Positions 25,433 to 33,885 of a stretch of 64,000 bases of DNA are shown piece after piece. Source of the DNA: JBGSUZ01 sp043770095 (GTDB lineage: Bacteria; Bacillota; Clostridia; Peptostreptococcales; Acidaminobacteraceae); NCBI GenBank assembly GCA_043770095.1, contig JAYVIR010000013.1, positions 3,815 to 67,814 on the forward strand. Reading direction: 5' to 3'. The notes beneath the pieces were generated by a model that was not told where the DNA came from, did no database searches, and saw only the letters and a program-made list of their open reading frames with translations. Each line of letters opens with the position of its first letter. Position 1 is the first letter of the stretch. A program made the position numbers and the translations under genes.

Positions 25433-26113
25433 TCAATTCCCCATTAACCACGCCATCAAACTCAACTGCCCCTCACAAAGCACAACCTTTCCCTCAAGCG
25501 CCTCTCTAAGCACCTCCAAATCACGTCCATGATCCACATCGCTTAGAGCTTGTAACGTTTGATACTTCATATCGGCACTGTCCATTTTCGAGAGTAACTG
25601 CTTAAGCGTGTCTTCCTGACTATAAGCGACACCAGTCCAAATGTCCTTACCAAGCTGATAAGGAGAACCAAATAAGTAAAACCCGCCATCTAAACACGGG
25701 CCAACGACGCAATCATTTGGATTGCTTTCCATTTCCATGATTGCCTCATGAATTAATGCGGTGTCTATTTGCGGGCTGTCCGTCCCGATCATGATCACGT
25801 GAGTATGCTTTTCAAAGAGGGTTTGAGTGACGTTGTAAAGTCTGAGGCCAAGGTCGCCATCACCTGTCCAGAGAGCCTTACAATCTTTCCAATCTATATG
25901 CTGCGGGCCACTTTCTTCTGCGAGTGCCCAGTAAATTTCAAGGGAATTTGGCGGTTTAATTTCTGCCTTTGCCATGTTTAAAACTTCTTTCAGCGCCTGA
26001 ACGCTCAGTTTATAAAACGTCTGGGCGGCTTCAGTTCCAATATCCGAACCCAGACGAGTTTTGACTGGGGAAAGTCCTAAAGTTTTTGCAAATACTACAA
26101 TCGCAGTGTTCAT
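25433..26113 (-). CDS. TIGR04282-type glycosyltransferase (arsenosugar-associated, DUF2064)
   Basis: 226 residues of nucleotide-sugar transferase fold, related to CofC-like nucleotidyltransferases. Features: FAKTLGLSPVKTRLG at the N-terminus (nucleotide loop), MIGTDSPQID near residue 115 (metal-binding DxD-like), VVGPCLDGGFYLFG. This family is found beside the radical SAM protein ArsS ('rSAM/selenodomain-associated transferase 1'). It is the last gene of the operon, 35 bases after the TIGR04283 partner. ATG 26113 has a weak site. Confidence 0.87.
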   Translation of the reverse strand: MNTAIVVFAKTLGLSPVKTRLGSDIGTEAAQTFYKLSVQALKEVLNMAKAEIKPPNSLEIYWALAEESGPQHIDWKDCKALWTGDGDLGLRLYNVTQTLFEKHTHVIMIGTDSPQIDTALIHEAIMEMESNPNDCVVGPCLDGGFYLFGSPYQLGKDIWTGVAYSQEDTLKQLLSKMDSADMKYQTLQALSDVDHGRDLEVLREALEGKVVLCEGQLSLMAWLMGN

Positions 26114-26148
26114 TCATTTTACCGCCCTTTATTTTTATGCTACCTTTA

Positions 26149-26895
26149 TCACTTGGATTTAACCTTCTTTTTAAATCGTTTTGAATCTAGAACCATCTGC
26201 AAAACCCACATCACCTGATGTTTGCAGGTCGTTTTAAACCAACCATTTTGGCTGTATTTCCTCGCGCTTGTAAAAATAGGTCTTCCTATAGATTTGATGC
26301 TCGTTTTATTTGCTCTGGCACATCTGATAAGCAAATGGTCTTCTCCGTAAGGGGCACTTACATCGTACCCGCCAAGCGCCTTAAACAGCTCTTTTGAAAG
26401 GCAAAGCCCCTGATCGCCGAAAGGCGTTTTCAAAACACGCGACCTAAATTTAGCGCCTATTTGGTTGAGTTTCATTAAAAATGAACCATCGTGAAAAACA
26501 AGCTCAAAGTAAAAAATGTCATTTTGCTTTTCGCATTTGGAAACATTGCCTTCGTTAGAAACCCCACCGCCACAACTGCTATTGTAACAACTTCTCAGCC
26601 GTTCAAACGCGTCAATGTCAAAATAAGAGTCTGCATGCAAAAACAACAATTGCGCCCCCGTTGCCGCCGCTGCACCTTCATTCATGCAGTACGCTCGACT
26701 CGGACGCGCTAAAATTGTGTGCATTGGCAGGGTAAGTCCTGCCCGTTTCCCCTTTTCAGAGGCTGTTTCAAGCGTCTTTGCTTCAGAGCTTACAAGCATT
26801 ATCTCCGCAGAACTTTTGACCTGACTTAAAAGTGACAGTAGTTTTACTGACAAGGCTTCATTTGGTGCGAGAGGTATCACGATTGAAAGTTCCAC
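26149..26895 (-). CDS. TIGR04283-type family 2 glycosyltransferase (arsenosugar-associated)
   Basis: 248 residues with GT-A fold: LSIVIPLAPNEA at the start, LLFLHADSYF near residue 90 (metal-binding DxD replaced by H-A-D-S-Y), FGDQGLCLSKELF, and GEDHLLIRCAR. Belongs to the 'rSAM/selenodomain-associated transferase 2' group that goes with ArsS. GTG 26895 is preceded by AAAGGAGG at 5 bases, and the gene overlaps the 3' end of the C_GCAxxG gene by 38 bases, so coupling is tight. Confidence 0.87.
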   Translation of the reverse strand: MELSIVIPLAPNEALSVKLLSLLSQVKSSAEIMLVSSEAKTLETASEKGKRAGLTLPMHTILARPSRAYCMNEGAAAATGAQLLFLHADSYFDIDAFERLRSCYNSSCGGGVSNEGNVSKCEKQNDIFYFELVFHDGSFLMKLNQIGAKFRSRVLKTPFGDQGLCLSKELFKALGGYDVSAPYGEDHLLIRCARANKTSIKSIGRPIFTSARKYSQNGWFKTTCKHQVMWVLQMVLDSKRFKKKVKSK

Positions 26896-27460
26896 GCAGC
26901 CTCCTTTTCAAGCTCAAAATGCTTATTTTTTTAGGCGTCTTTCGATTACCCGTTTTGGGCAAATAATCATGCAAGTCTTCTTTTAAAATTTGATCCGTAA
27001 TGCAGGCGGCAAGAACCACATATTTTTCACAAAGACAAGTATGCTCTTTAGAGCCCCATGTGACCGTTTTGGTTAGTACACGGCAACAAGCCGATTTGTA
27101 TTCTTTTTTAAATAAATCTTGTAGTTTTTTTACCGCATCATACACCAAAATTTCCGATTCACCTTTGTGCGTGCGACCGACAACCATTCCAAGAACCATC
27201 ACACAAGAAGTAATGGTTCCGCAGGCACAGCCCGACTCAGCCATTCCCGAACCAAACCCAGTCGCCATTTTATAGGCATTTTCAGGCAGACCCAGTTCAT
27301 AAACTTCGTTAAAAGCTCTTAACAAAGCTTCGCTGCAGTATAAACCGTCTCTATAATAAACCACGGCAAGTGCCGCCACTTCAGGCATTTCTTTTTCTTC
27401 CAAGCCACTCAAGTCTTTATTTGATAACGCATTCACGTTTTTTTCTAATAAAGGATTCAT
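26858..27460 (-). CDS. C_GCAxxG_C_C family protein
   Basis: 200 residues. The family pattern is clear: YCSEALLRAF, then GFGSGMAESGCACGTITS, then SACCRVL and HTCLCEKYV. These cysteines are arranged as for a redox or metal site in a helical fold; the biochemical role is unknown. The basic tail after residue 170 (KTPKKISILSLKRRLRG) is unlike the rest. Start ATG 27460 overlaps the arsS stop as ATGA and has GGAGGGG 7 bases before it, inside the arsS codons. Proteins of this type often accompany ArsS. Confidence 0.87.
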   Translation of the reverse strand: MNPLLEKNVNALSNKDLSGLEEKEMPEVAALAVVYYRDGLYCSEALLRAFNEVYELGLPENAYKMATGFGSGMAESGCACGTITSCVMVLGMVVGRTHKGESEILVYDAVKKLQDLFKKEYKSACCRVLTKTVTWGSKEHTCLCEKYVVLAACITDQILKEDLHDYLPKTGNRKTPKKISILSLKRRLRGTFNRDTSRTK

Positions 27461-28407
27461 ATCAATGCCCCTCCGCATGAACTGCCGCTTCCGGCGGTAC
27501 AGCCGTAGCAATGGTTATCGAAGCTAATTTCTCTGTCGACATCGCTTAGAGCCTCAATGTCCCAGATGGTTCGTTTCGACTGCACTTGAATGTCCAAGGC
27601 TTGGTTAAAATCGCAGTCATAAAGCTTGCCGTCCCACCCGATAGAGATCAGCCCTCTGCACATTATGCGCTCAGCCGCCTCGGGGTTGAATTTTTCAACC
27701 AATAACTGCTCATAATCCGCCAATTTGTCCGTTTTCTTTAAATGTTCTTTAAAGCGCTTAATGGGCATATTGGCAATTGTAAGGAGTTGATTGAACTCAA
27801 TGCCAAATGACTCTTTTAAATACTGTTTATAGTCCGCTTCAAGACTTGCTTGTTCTGGCGGCAGTCCCATTCCCGATGGATTAAAGACCAAATTGAGCAC
27901 AAGCTCCGTGCCTTCTTTGCCGTAGCCTAGCGCATTTAGTTGCTTAAGGGCACTAATGCTCTTTTCATAAACGTTGTCCCCACGTTGATTATTTACATTT
28001 TCTTCTAAATAGCATGGCATTGAAGCAGTGATCACAACCTTATGATCTGCTAAAAACTGAGCGGTATCTTCCTGATTGGGTTCATAAAGCACCGTCAAAT
28101 TGCACCGATCAATAATCGACTTGCCCATCTCATGAACTTTTTGAACCAAATATTTGAAATGAGGGTTTAGTTCCGGCGCTCCCCCAGTGAGGTCTACTAC
28201 TTTGATGTTTGGGTCTTTTTCTATAAGCTGCAAAAGCCTTTCAATAGTCTCCATAGTCATAATTTCAACGCTGTTTGGGCCTGCGCCTACGTGACAATGC
28301 ATGCAGACTTGGTTGCACAACTTGCCCAAATTAATTTGAAGCGTTTGTGTTTCTTTTCGGTGACTTTGTAAGTCGAGGTTGGTAATTTTATTGATAAAAC
28401 TTGTCAT
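27457..28407 (-). CDS. arsS: Arsenosugar biosynthesis radical SAM protein ArsS
   Basis: 316 residues. The radical SAM cluster motif CNQVCMHC is near residue 30, followed by DLTGGAPELNPHF (SAM contact) and the C-terminal DUF3641 domain with CRGLISIGWDGKLYDCDFNQ and CYGCTAGSGSSCGG. ArsS transfers the deoxyadenosyl group of SAM to a methylated arsenical, leading to arsenosugars. In many relatives the last GSS(C/U)GG cysteine is selenocysteine; here it is a normal TGC. Start ATG 28407 has TAGGAGA upstream. It lies 10 bases after the TVP38 gene. The arsenic methylase ArsM is not in the window. Confidence 0.92.
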   Translation of the reverse strand: MTSFINKITNLDLQSHRKETQTLQINLGKLCNQVCMHCHVGAGPNSVEIMTMETIERLLQLIEKDPNIKVVDLTGGAPELNPHFKYLVQKVHEMGKSIIDRCNLTVLYEPNQEDTAQFLADHKVVITASMPCYLEENVNNQRGDNVYEKSISALKQLNALGYGKEGTELVLNLVFNPSGMGLPPEQASLEADYKQYLKESFGIEFNQLLTIANMPIKRFKEHLKKTDKLADYEQLLVEKFNPEAAERIMCRGLISIGWDGKLYDCDFNQALDIQVQSKRTIWDIEALSDVDREISFDNHCYGCTAGSGSSCGGALI

Positions 28408-28417
28408 ATGATTTCTC

Positions 28418-29098
28418 CTATTTCGCCATACGTTCAGCATACACAGAGCGCAGTAGGAATGTCAAGGTCACTGCTGCAAAGAGAATTAAAAGTCCTGTGA
28501 CAAACGTTTTAGCGCCGCCGCCAAGCATCTCGCCTGCATATGAATAAATAAGTGTTGCCGGTAGTTGCCCGATCCCCGTTGCAATAAAGAACGATCTAAA
28601 ACTCATAGAAGTGAGCCCCGCAGCATAGCTAACAGGGTCAAAAGGCATAAAGGGCAGTAGTCTGGCGATGATAATCGACTTAGCGCCATATTTTTCAAAG
28701 AAGCCATCTACAGACTGTAGGGCAGACTTGCCAGTCAGTTTTTCTACTACCACGCGTCCGTATAATTTGGCAATGTAGAAACATAAAGCCGCTCCAGCCA
28801 TCGAACTCACCCAAGAAAGAACTGCGCCGCCAACCCATCCAAAAACGGCAGCGTTCGCAAAGGTGATTAAAAATGCAGGCAATGGCGCTGCAACCGATTG
28901 AAGGATCATGAGCAGAAAGGATACCACTGCCGCCAAAGGTCCAAATGAGCGTATATAATCTTTTACAAGCTCAGTATCCATTGAGCTGAGCAATTTGACA
29001 TTCTCAAACACCCACGCTCTACCGCTTGGAATAAGTAAAAGTCCTGCAAATAGAATTGGAATGGCAATTAACGAAATGCGTTTTAAAGTGTTGTTCAT
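28418..29098 (-). CDS. TVP38/TMEM64 (DedA-like VTT) membrane protein
   Basis: 226 residues, about five to six hydrophobic segments. VTT-domain marks: GGAVLSWVSSMAGAALCFYIA, here residues about 85-105 (short quote SSMAGAALCFYIA), and RLLPFMPFDPVSYAAGLTSM. The family includes membrane proteins implicated in lipid or small-molecule transport. GGAGG is 5 bases before ATG 29098. Inside the ArsS operon, where it could handle a membrane-bound arsenolipid or export step; that is only inference. Confidence 0.87.
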   Translation of the reverse strand: MNNTLKRISLIAIPILFAGLLLIPSGRAWVFENVKLLSSMDTELVKDYIRSFGPLAAVVSFLLMILQSVAAPLPAFLITFANAAVFGWVGGAVLSWVSSMAGAALCFYIAKLYGRVVVEKLTGKSALQSVDGFFEKYGAKSIIIARLLPFMPFDPVSYAAGLTSMSFRSFFIATGIGQLPATLIYSYAGEMLGGGAKTFVTGLLILFAAVTLTFLLRSVYAERMAK

Positions 29099-29142
29099 AT
29101 AAACCTCCAATAAATTCCAATCAGCATCTTCTGCGATTATTC

Positions 29143-29718
29143 CTAATTAAAAATAATAAACCCTAAGGCAGAAACGGCCAGCACTTTTTTATAGTCCAAG
29201 CGAATCATGCCAAAGCCATAAAGCAACAAACTCATTAGCCCTGGTCCAACTGCAATACAGGCAAATACCAAAGCAAGCGCGCCGTATTCCAGTTTTCCTT
29301 TTAATGTTGGCAATTTCTCCGTCCACGGTTTTATGCTTTTCAAGCCCAGAATGACATGACTGATGCTATTGCCCAAACCGTAGGCAAAGGTAACCGCCAT
29401 AAGACCGCTAATGAGTAAAATTGCTTTTGCGCTCAGTGGACTAAACAAGCCATAACAGGCCACCGAAACAACTGAACCGTTAAACACGACGCCAAGAATT
29501 TGAATCATATGGGTTAATCCAGCAAATAAAAAAGCCCAAGCACCATATTGATAATAAATCATCATAAGTCCCTTGGCACTGCCTGTACTCATCATTTCTA
29601 AACTTCTGTTGATGCTGATCGCCAGTGTAGGGACAAAAACATACAACAAAACTACCATCAGCAGGAAAGCTGCTGATGATAGTGCTGTGATTGAAGGGTT
29701 TCTTTTATTTTTCATAAG
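29143..29718 (-). CDS. Unrecognised membrane protein of the ArsS operon
   Basis: 191 residues with about five hydrophobic segments (about 10-32, 52-75, 80-95, 98-120, 145-180) and a charged loop at about 125-142. I do not recognise the family. The segment AYGLGNSISHVILGL is a possible signature. ATG 29718 lies inside the last codons of the rhodanese gene (its stop is at 29705-29707), so translation is coupled. An earlier in-frame start 17 codons upstream would overlap even further and is not favoured. Located between the rhodanese lipoprotein and the TVP38 protein, so it may form a membrane complex with them. Confidence 0.68.
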   Translation of the reverse strand, partial: LMKNKRNPSITALSSAAFLLMVVLLYVFVPTLAISINRSLEMMSTGSAKGLMMIYYQYGAWAFLFAGLTHMIQILGVVFNGSVVSVACYGLFSPLSAKAILLISGLMAVTFAYGLGNSISHVILGLKSIKPWTEKLPTLKGKLEYGALALVFACIAVGPGLMSLLLYGFGMIRLDYKKVLAVSALGFIIFN

Positions 29719-30691
29719 TGTTGCCAGTGCCTGCCCATTCGCTGAATGAAGCGTTGTAGTTCTTAGCATTGTTGTAGCCAGCCATTTTTAAAATTTCAGC
29801 CGTGAAACCTGAACGAATCCCTACCGTGCAGTAAGTAATGATTTCATCTTCAGGTTTAATACCAATTGCTTCAAATGTTGTTTTTAAATCAGCAATGCTT
29901 TTGATGGTGCCATCTACATTATAAAGGTCTGAATATTGAAGGTGAACCGCGCCGGGAATATGTCCTAGGGCTTTTTCGCCTTTGTAGTTTTCGCCGTGGT
30001 TCATTGTGCCGTTAAATTCTTCAGGCGATCTTGTATCCACCAATTTTACTTTGCTAAGATTTTCTTTAACATAATCCGTTGTCGCAATTCTTGAATCGTC
30101 ATAAGCCGCAATTGTGAAATTAGCCGCTGTGATCACAGGCGCATCTTTGCTTGTTTCGCCTTTGAGTTCTAACCAAGCAGGGTAACCGCCATTTAATAAT
30201 TTTGAATTGTTAATGCCTGCCACTCTAAGCATCCAAAGGACTCTGCCTTCTTCGCCAAGACCTTTAGGGTCATTGTAAACCACAATGTCTTTTGTTCCGT
30301 CAATGCCGAAGCTGCCGATTTTAGCCGCTAACTCGTCTTTTCCAAGAACAACGCCCCAACCCACTTCGCTTTGTTTTGGCGCCATATTGGAAAGCATTTG
30401 CCAAGTGATGTTGATTGCACCCGGTACATGCCCTAATTTGTATTCTTTGCTGTCTCTTGCATCAATCACAACCACATTGGCAAGGTTTTCTTGAAGGCTC
30501 ACAGCATTAACATAGTTGCCAGCTGCACCGTCTTCAATCACTTTAGTCGCAATCGTCTCCGTAGCAACTTCAGTCGTTGTAGCAGCAGGCACTTCTGTTT
30601 TAGGCGCTTCAGTCTTTTGACAAGCTGACACGCCAAGCATGATGGTAAGTGATAAAGTAATCAATCCCAATTTCATTAAATTCTTTTTCAT
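29705..30691 (-). CDS. Lipoprotein with two rhodanese domains
   Basis: 328 residues. Signal peptide with lipobox GVSAC (Cys 24). Two rhodanese folds: the first (about 60-185; VIDARDSKEYKLGHVPGAI) lacks a catalytic Cys in its loop (YNDPKGLGEEGR), the second (about 205-325) has it in YCTVGIRSG. This is the thiosulfate:cyanide sulfurtransferase layout, where only the C-terminal domain is active. It acts outside the membrane as a sulfurtransferase or sulfide-handling protein. First gene of the seven-gene ArsS operon; 248-base divergent gap upstream. Confidence 0.9.
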   Translation of the reverse strand: MKKNLMKLGLITLSLTIMLGVSACQKTEAPKTEVPAATTTEVATETIATKVIEDGAAGNYVNAVSLQENLANVVVIDARDSKEYKLGHVPGAINITWQMLSNMAPKQSEVGWGVVLGKDELAAKIGSFGIDGTKDIVVYNDPKGLGEEGRVLWMLRVAGINNSKLLNGGYPAWLELKGETSKDAPVITAANFTIAAYDDSRIATTDYVKENLSKVKLVDTRSPEEFNGTMNHGENYKGEKALGHIPGAVHLQYSDLYNVDGTIKSIADLKTTFEAIGIKPEDEIITYCTVGIRSGFTAEILKMAGYNNAKNYNASFSEWAGTGNTYEK

Positions 30692-30939
30692 TTTTATACC
30701 TCCATTTTAAGTGAAATGCTATGTTTTTGATACTGCATTAAAATTTAACGAAAAATTTAACGCAGTACTAAAGTCACTTTGATTATAAAGAGATTGTTAA
30801 AAGTTTGCTAATTAATATTTTTAATGGTTTTTAAAAAAGTATAGAAAATTTCAATACTTGCGGAATACACCACTCCACTCTGCTATGATATAGTCATACA
30901 GGTTTCTTGAATTACTTTTAAATAAGAGGTGACTTTATA

Positions 30940-31605
30940 ATGAAAAAGAAATTATTCTATTTAGCAGCGCTTGTTTTTTTAGGCGCCGTTTTTATCTTCA
31001 AAGAATTCTTACCTTTCACAGATTTGGAATCGATCAAAACCTTCTTGCTGTCCTTTGGGCCACTCGCACCCATCATTTACATCATACTTTTCACGCTTGT
31101 ACCGCTCACGCTCTTTCCCGACGCACTCTTAGCCATATCATCTGGAGCAGTCTTCGGCATTTTTTGGGGCACGGTCTATACGATGATTGGTGCTTCTTGC
31201 GGGGCTACTTTGTCTTTCTTTATTGCCAGATTTTTAGGACGAGACTTTGTTACAAAGCTCATCAAACACAAAGCTGAGCAGTTTGAAGACGGCATTGAAC
31301 GTCAAGGTTTTTTCGTCATTCTCATCATGCGCCTCATTCCGCTTATTCCCTTTGACATCATCAGCTACGGCGCCGGCTTATCCAAAATAAAATTCTTGGA
31401 TTTTCTGCTTGGAACCCTTGTGGGCATCATCCCAGGCGTCATCATCTATGTCAATTTAGGCGATCAGGCACTCAACGTCCATTCACCTGCATTTTATTTG
31501 TCAATCGCCCTACTCATCGGACTGTTTGCTCTTTCCTACTATTTAAAGAAGAAATTCAGCTTTGACAAAATCCAAAAGCACCTGTTGGCATCCAAAGAGA
31601 ATTAA
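30940..31605 (+). CDS. TVP38/TMEM64 (DedA-like VTT) membrane protein
   Basis: 221 residues, same family as the protein at 28.4-29.1 kb but clearly divergent. Core: GTVYTMIGASCGATLSFFIA region and RLIPLIPFDIISYGAGLSKI, the conserved re-entrant loop. AAGAGGTGA precedes ATG 30940. Divergent from the rhodanese-ArsS operon, so the two VTT proteins may be co-regulated from the shared intergenic region. Closed by the hairpin at 31629-31669. Confidence 0.87.
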   Translation: MKKKLFYLAALVFLGAVFIFKEFLPFTDLESIKTFLLSFGPLAPIIYIILFTLVPLTLFPDALLAISSGAVFGIFWGTVYTMIGASCGATLSFFIARFLGRDFVTKLIKHKAEQFEDGIERQGFFVILIMRLIPLIPFDIISYGAGLSKIKFLDFLLGTLVGIIPGVIIYVNLGDQALNVHSPAFYLSIALLIGLFALSYYLKKKFSFDKIQKHLLASKEN

Positions 31606-31628
31606 TCAATCATTCAAAATAATATAAG

Positions 31629-31669
31629 TAGCGGTATAGGTTGAACTCACTATTGAGTATATACCGCTA
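31629..31669 (+). terminator. Hairpin after the TVP38 gene
   Basis: TAGCGGTATA (31629-31638) pairs perfectly with TATACCGCTA (31660-31669). The loop holds a second ACTCA/TGAGT pairing. TTTATTT follows. Confidence 0.72.
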
Positions 31670-31769
31670 TTTATTTAACTCAACCTGTTTAGGTTGCTTA
31701 AAAAGTGCTATAAACTATAAGGAGCATTCACTCATCGCAATTTAGCGAGTGACAAAAGGAGGCATATTC

Positions 31770-32327
31770 ATGGAACTCAGTAAATGTAAAGTTTGTGGTT
31801 ATATTATGGAAACTGGCAAGATAGGCGATGTCTGTCCTGCCTGCGGCGTCGCTTCAAAAGTCTTTGAACCTTATAAACTCACCATGTCTGAAGACAGATA
31901 CAAAATTCTCTCGCTACACATTCACCCCATTATATTGCATTTCCCGCAGGCTTTTGTCATTACGGCAACAGGCATGCTTCTTCTTGCTTTTATCTTTACA
32001 GGCGAGTTGCAGGCGCCAATCATTACCGTTGCTAAATTTAATTTGCTCTTCTTACCACTGACAGTCATTATGGGCGCAGCCAGTGGCATTAAAGACGGAC
32101 AACTTCGTTTCAAAAAATTAAGCCCACCCGTCCTACAATTTAAAATTAAATTAAGCATTGTTTTCTTAGTACTCTCGATCATCACCGCACTCATGGCATT
32201 CTTGCTACCGTTTAATCAAATGAATATGATTGCACTATTTGTTCTTAGTGCGATCCAAACTGTGATTGCTGCCGTTTTAGGCAAGACTGGCTCTAAATTG
32301 ATTGACTCATTTATTCCTGGAAAATAG
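31770..32327 (+). CDS. Rubredoxin-like domain fused to a four-helix membrane domain
   Basis: 185 residues. Residues 1-45 form a rubredoxin/zinc-ribbon-like knuckle pair (CKVCGYI ... GDVCPACGV) that could bind Fe or Zn. Residues 50-180 have four hydrophobic helices, DUF2231-like, with two His in LHIHPIILHFPQ near the first helix, possible heme or metal ligands. I infer a membrane redox protein, but no partner is encoded here. Start ATG 31770 has AAAGGAGG upstream; seven earlier codons would overlap that site. It has its own terminator. Confidence 0.72.
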   Translation: MELSKCKVCGYIMETGKIGDVCPACGVASKVFEPYKLTMSEDRYKILSLHIHPIILHFPQAFVITATGMLLLAFIFTGELQAPIITVAKFNLLFLPLTVIMGAASGIKDGQLRFKKLSPPVLQFKIKLSIVFLVLSIITALMAFLLPFNQMNMIALFVLSAIQTVIAAVLGKTGSKLIDSFIPGK

Positions 32328-32347
32328 AATTTTATAAGTAAGCAATT

Positions 32348-32373
32348 ACCTCTGTCGTTTATTTGACAGAGGT
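32348..32373 (+). terminator. Intrinsic terminator
   Basis: ACCTCTGTC (32348-32356) pairs perfectly with GACAGAGGT (32365-32373), followed directly by seven T. Confidence 0.92.
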
Positions 32374-32542
32374 TTTTTTAGTTTTATCAGCCCCAAAATT
32401 CAGTTTTAATTTACAAATTATAAAACAGATGATGAAAACAAAGAAAAATAGACTGATAATAGATATCATTTAATTATTGATAGGATTATAATGAATCCAT
32501 AGACACAGACAAATAAAACCATTAGAAAGGTTGGTGAAATAT

Positions 32543-33286
32543 ATGAACATCTTACAAATTGCTTCAGGCATTGATTTAGGACACCCAATATTTATGAGCA
32601 GCGTTTTCTTAGCCGGGTTTTTATCTTTTTTCGCACCATGCACGTTCCCTCTGTTGCCCGTTTATTTTGGAATTTTGACCGATCAAGAAGGTGGCCGCTT
32701 ATTTAAACTAGGAAAATGGACCATCAATTTACGACCACTTGCCAAAACACTTCTCTTTGTTGGTGGCATATCCACCACTTTTATTACCTTAGGTTTTGGC
32801 GCAGGCGCACTCGGCGCTTACATCAACGGTCGCTATTTTAATTTGATTAGCGGTTTCATTGTCATCTTGTTAGGTCTCCATCAAATGGGATTGTTTCGAA
32901 TTCAATTTTTAGAAAAATACAGAGTCCTAAGGCTTAAACGAACGCTTAAAACAGATTTGCTTGGCACTTACTTACTGGGGCTTACCTTCAGTTTTGGCTG
33001 GACACCTTGCGTAGGACCAGTTTTAGGGGCAGTGTTAGTCGTTTCAGCCGATGGTGGACAAGCTTTCTACGGCGGTTTCTTAATGATGCTCTATGCCATT
33101 GGTCTTATGATTCCATTTTTAACAATGGCACTGCTCTCAAATGTGCTTATGGATCAATTTACTAAAATGGAGGCCCATTTAGGCACGATTAAAAAAGTGG
33201 GCGGTGCGCTAATCGTGGTTATGGGCGTATTTTTAATGACAGAGAATTTAAATTTGATTACGGCGTTTATTGGAAAACTATTCTAA
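32543..33286 (+). CDS. CcdA-type thiol-disulfide transporter
   Basis: 247 residues, six or more membrane helices. It passes reducing equivalents across the membrane to extracytoplasmic thioredoxins. The two redox cysteines are in FFAPCTFPLLP and GWTPCVGPVLG, with Gly/Pro context typical of CcdA/DsbD-beta. Start ATG 32543 has AAAGGTTGG upstream; the TTG 12 bases earlier is part of it. The next gene, 16 bases on, encodes a TlpA-like thioredoxin and the third an exported MsrAB, so the operon brings electrons out for methionine sulfoxide repair. Confidence 0.92.
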   Translation: MNILQIASGIDLGHPIFMSSVFLAGFLSFFAPCTFPLLPVYFGILTDQEGGRLFKLGKWTINLRPLAKTLLFVGGISTTFITLGFGAGALGAYINGRYFNLISGFIVILLGLHQMGLFRIQFLEKYRVLRLKRTLKTDLLGTYLLGLTFSFGWTPCVGPVLGAVLVVSADGGQAFYGGFLMMLYAIGLMIPFLTMALLSNVLMDQFTKMEAHLGTIKKVGGALIVVMGVFLMTENLNLITAFIGKLF

Positions 33287-33302
33287 CAAAGGAGAATGAC
33301 TT

Positions 33303-33869
33303 ATGAACAAACAAATCATCGCCATCGCAGCAAGTATTGCAATTTTAGGCATAGCTTTATATAGTATGAATTTCTTTGGTAAGGAGACTTTAAAAATGGA
33401 TTCAAACTCTATAGGCACATCCCCTATGACGTCTGAAACAGTTACTGCTGCCAACCTCGCTCCAAGTATTATTTTAAAAGACATCAATGGCACGGAGTAT
33501 GACCTTAGCAAGATGACTGGCGAAAAAATATATGTGAAGTTTTGGGCTTCATGGTGTTCCATTTGTCTGGCTGGATTAGAGGAATTCAATCAATTAGCGG
33601 GTCAAACAAATGACTTTAAGGTATTTACAATCGTTTCGCCCAATTCAAATGGCGAACAAAACGCTGCAGATTTTACAGAATGGTTTAAGTCGCTTGAGCA
33701 AAAAAACATCATTGTTTTATTAGATGAAAATGGGGTTGTGGCAAAACAATATGGTGTACGCGCATACCCTACATCGGTATTTATCGCTTCTGATGGTACT
33801 TTGATTAAAACAATGCCAGGTCACATGGACAACGAAAGCATTAAAACTATATTTGAGGGTATAAAATAA
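33303..33869 (+). CDS. TlpA/ResA-like exported thioredoxin
   Basis: 188 residues. One N-terminal membrane anchor (about 4-22) and a thioredoxin fold from about residue 50 with active site FWASWCSICLAG (C-S-I-C) and the cis-Pro segment GVRAYPTSVFI. Lies between ccdA and msrAB, so it most likely takes electrons from CcdA and gives them to the MsrAB active sites outside the membrane. AAAGGAG is 10 bases before ATG 33303. The CSIC pair differs from the common CxPC, as in several clostridial members. Confidence 0.9.
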   Translation: MNKQIIAIAASIAILGIALYSMNFFGKETLKMDSNSIGTSPMTSETVTAANLAPSIILKDINGTEYDLSKMTGEKIYVKFWASWCSICLAGLEEFNQLAGQTNDFKVFTIVSPNSNGEQNAADFTEWFKSLEQKNIIVLLDENGVVAKQYGVRAYPTSVFIASDGTLIKTMPGHMDNESIKTIFEGIK

Positions 33870-33885
33870 AGGATGGTGAATTTTT

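Noticed and set aside
27457..27490. Selenocysteine in ArsS
   Set aside because: Relatives can have UGA in GSS(C/U)GG, but here the codon is TGC.
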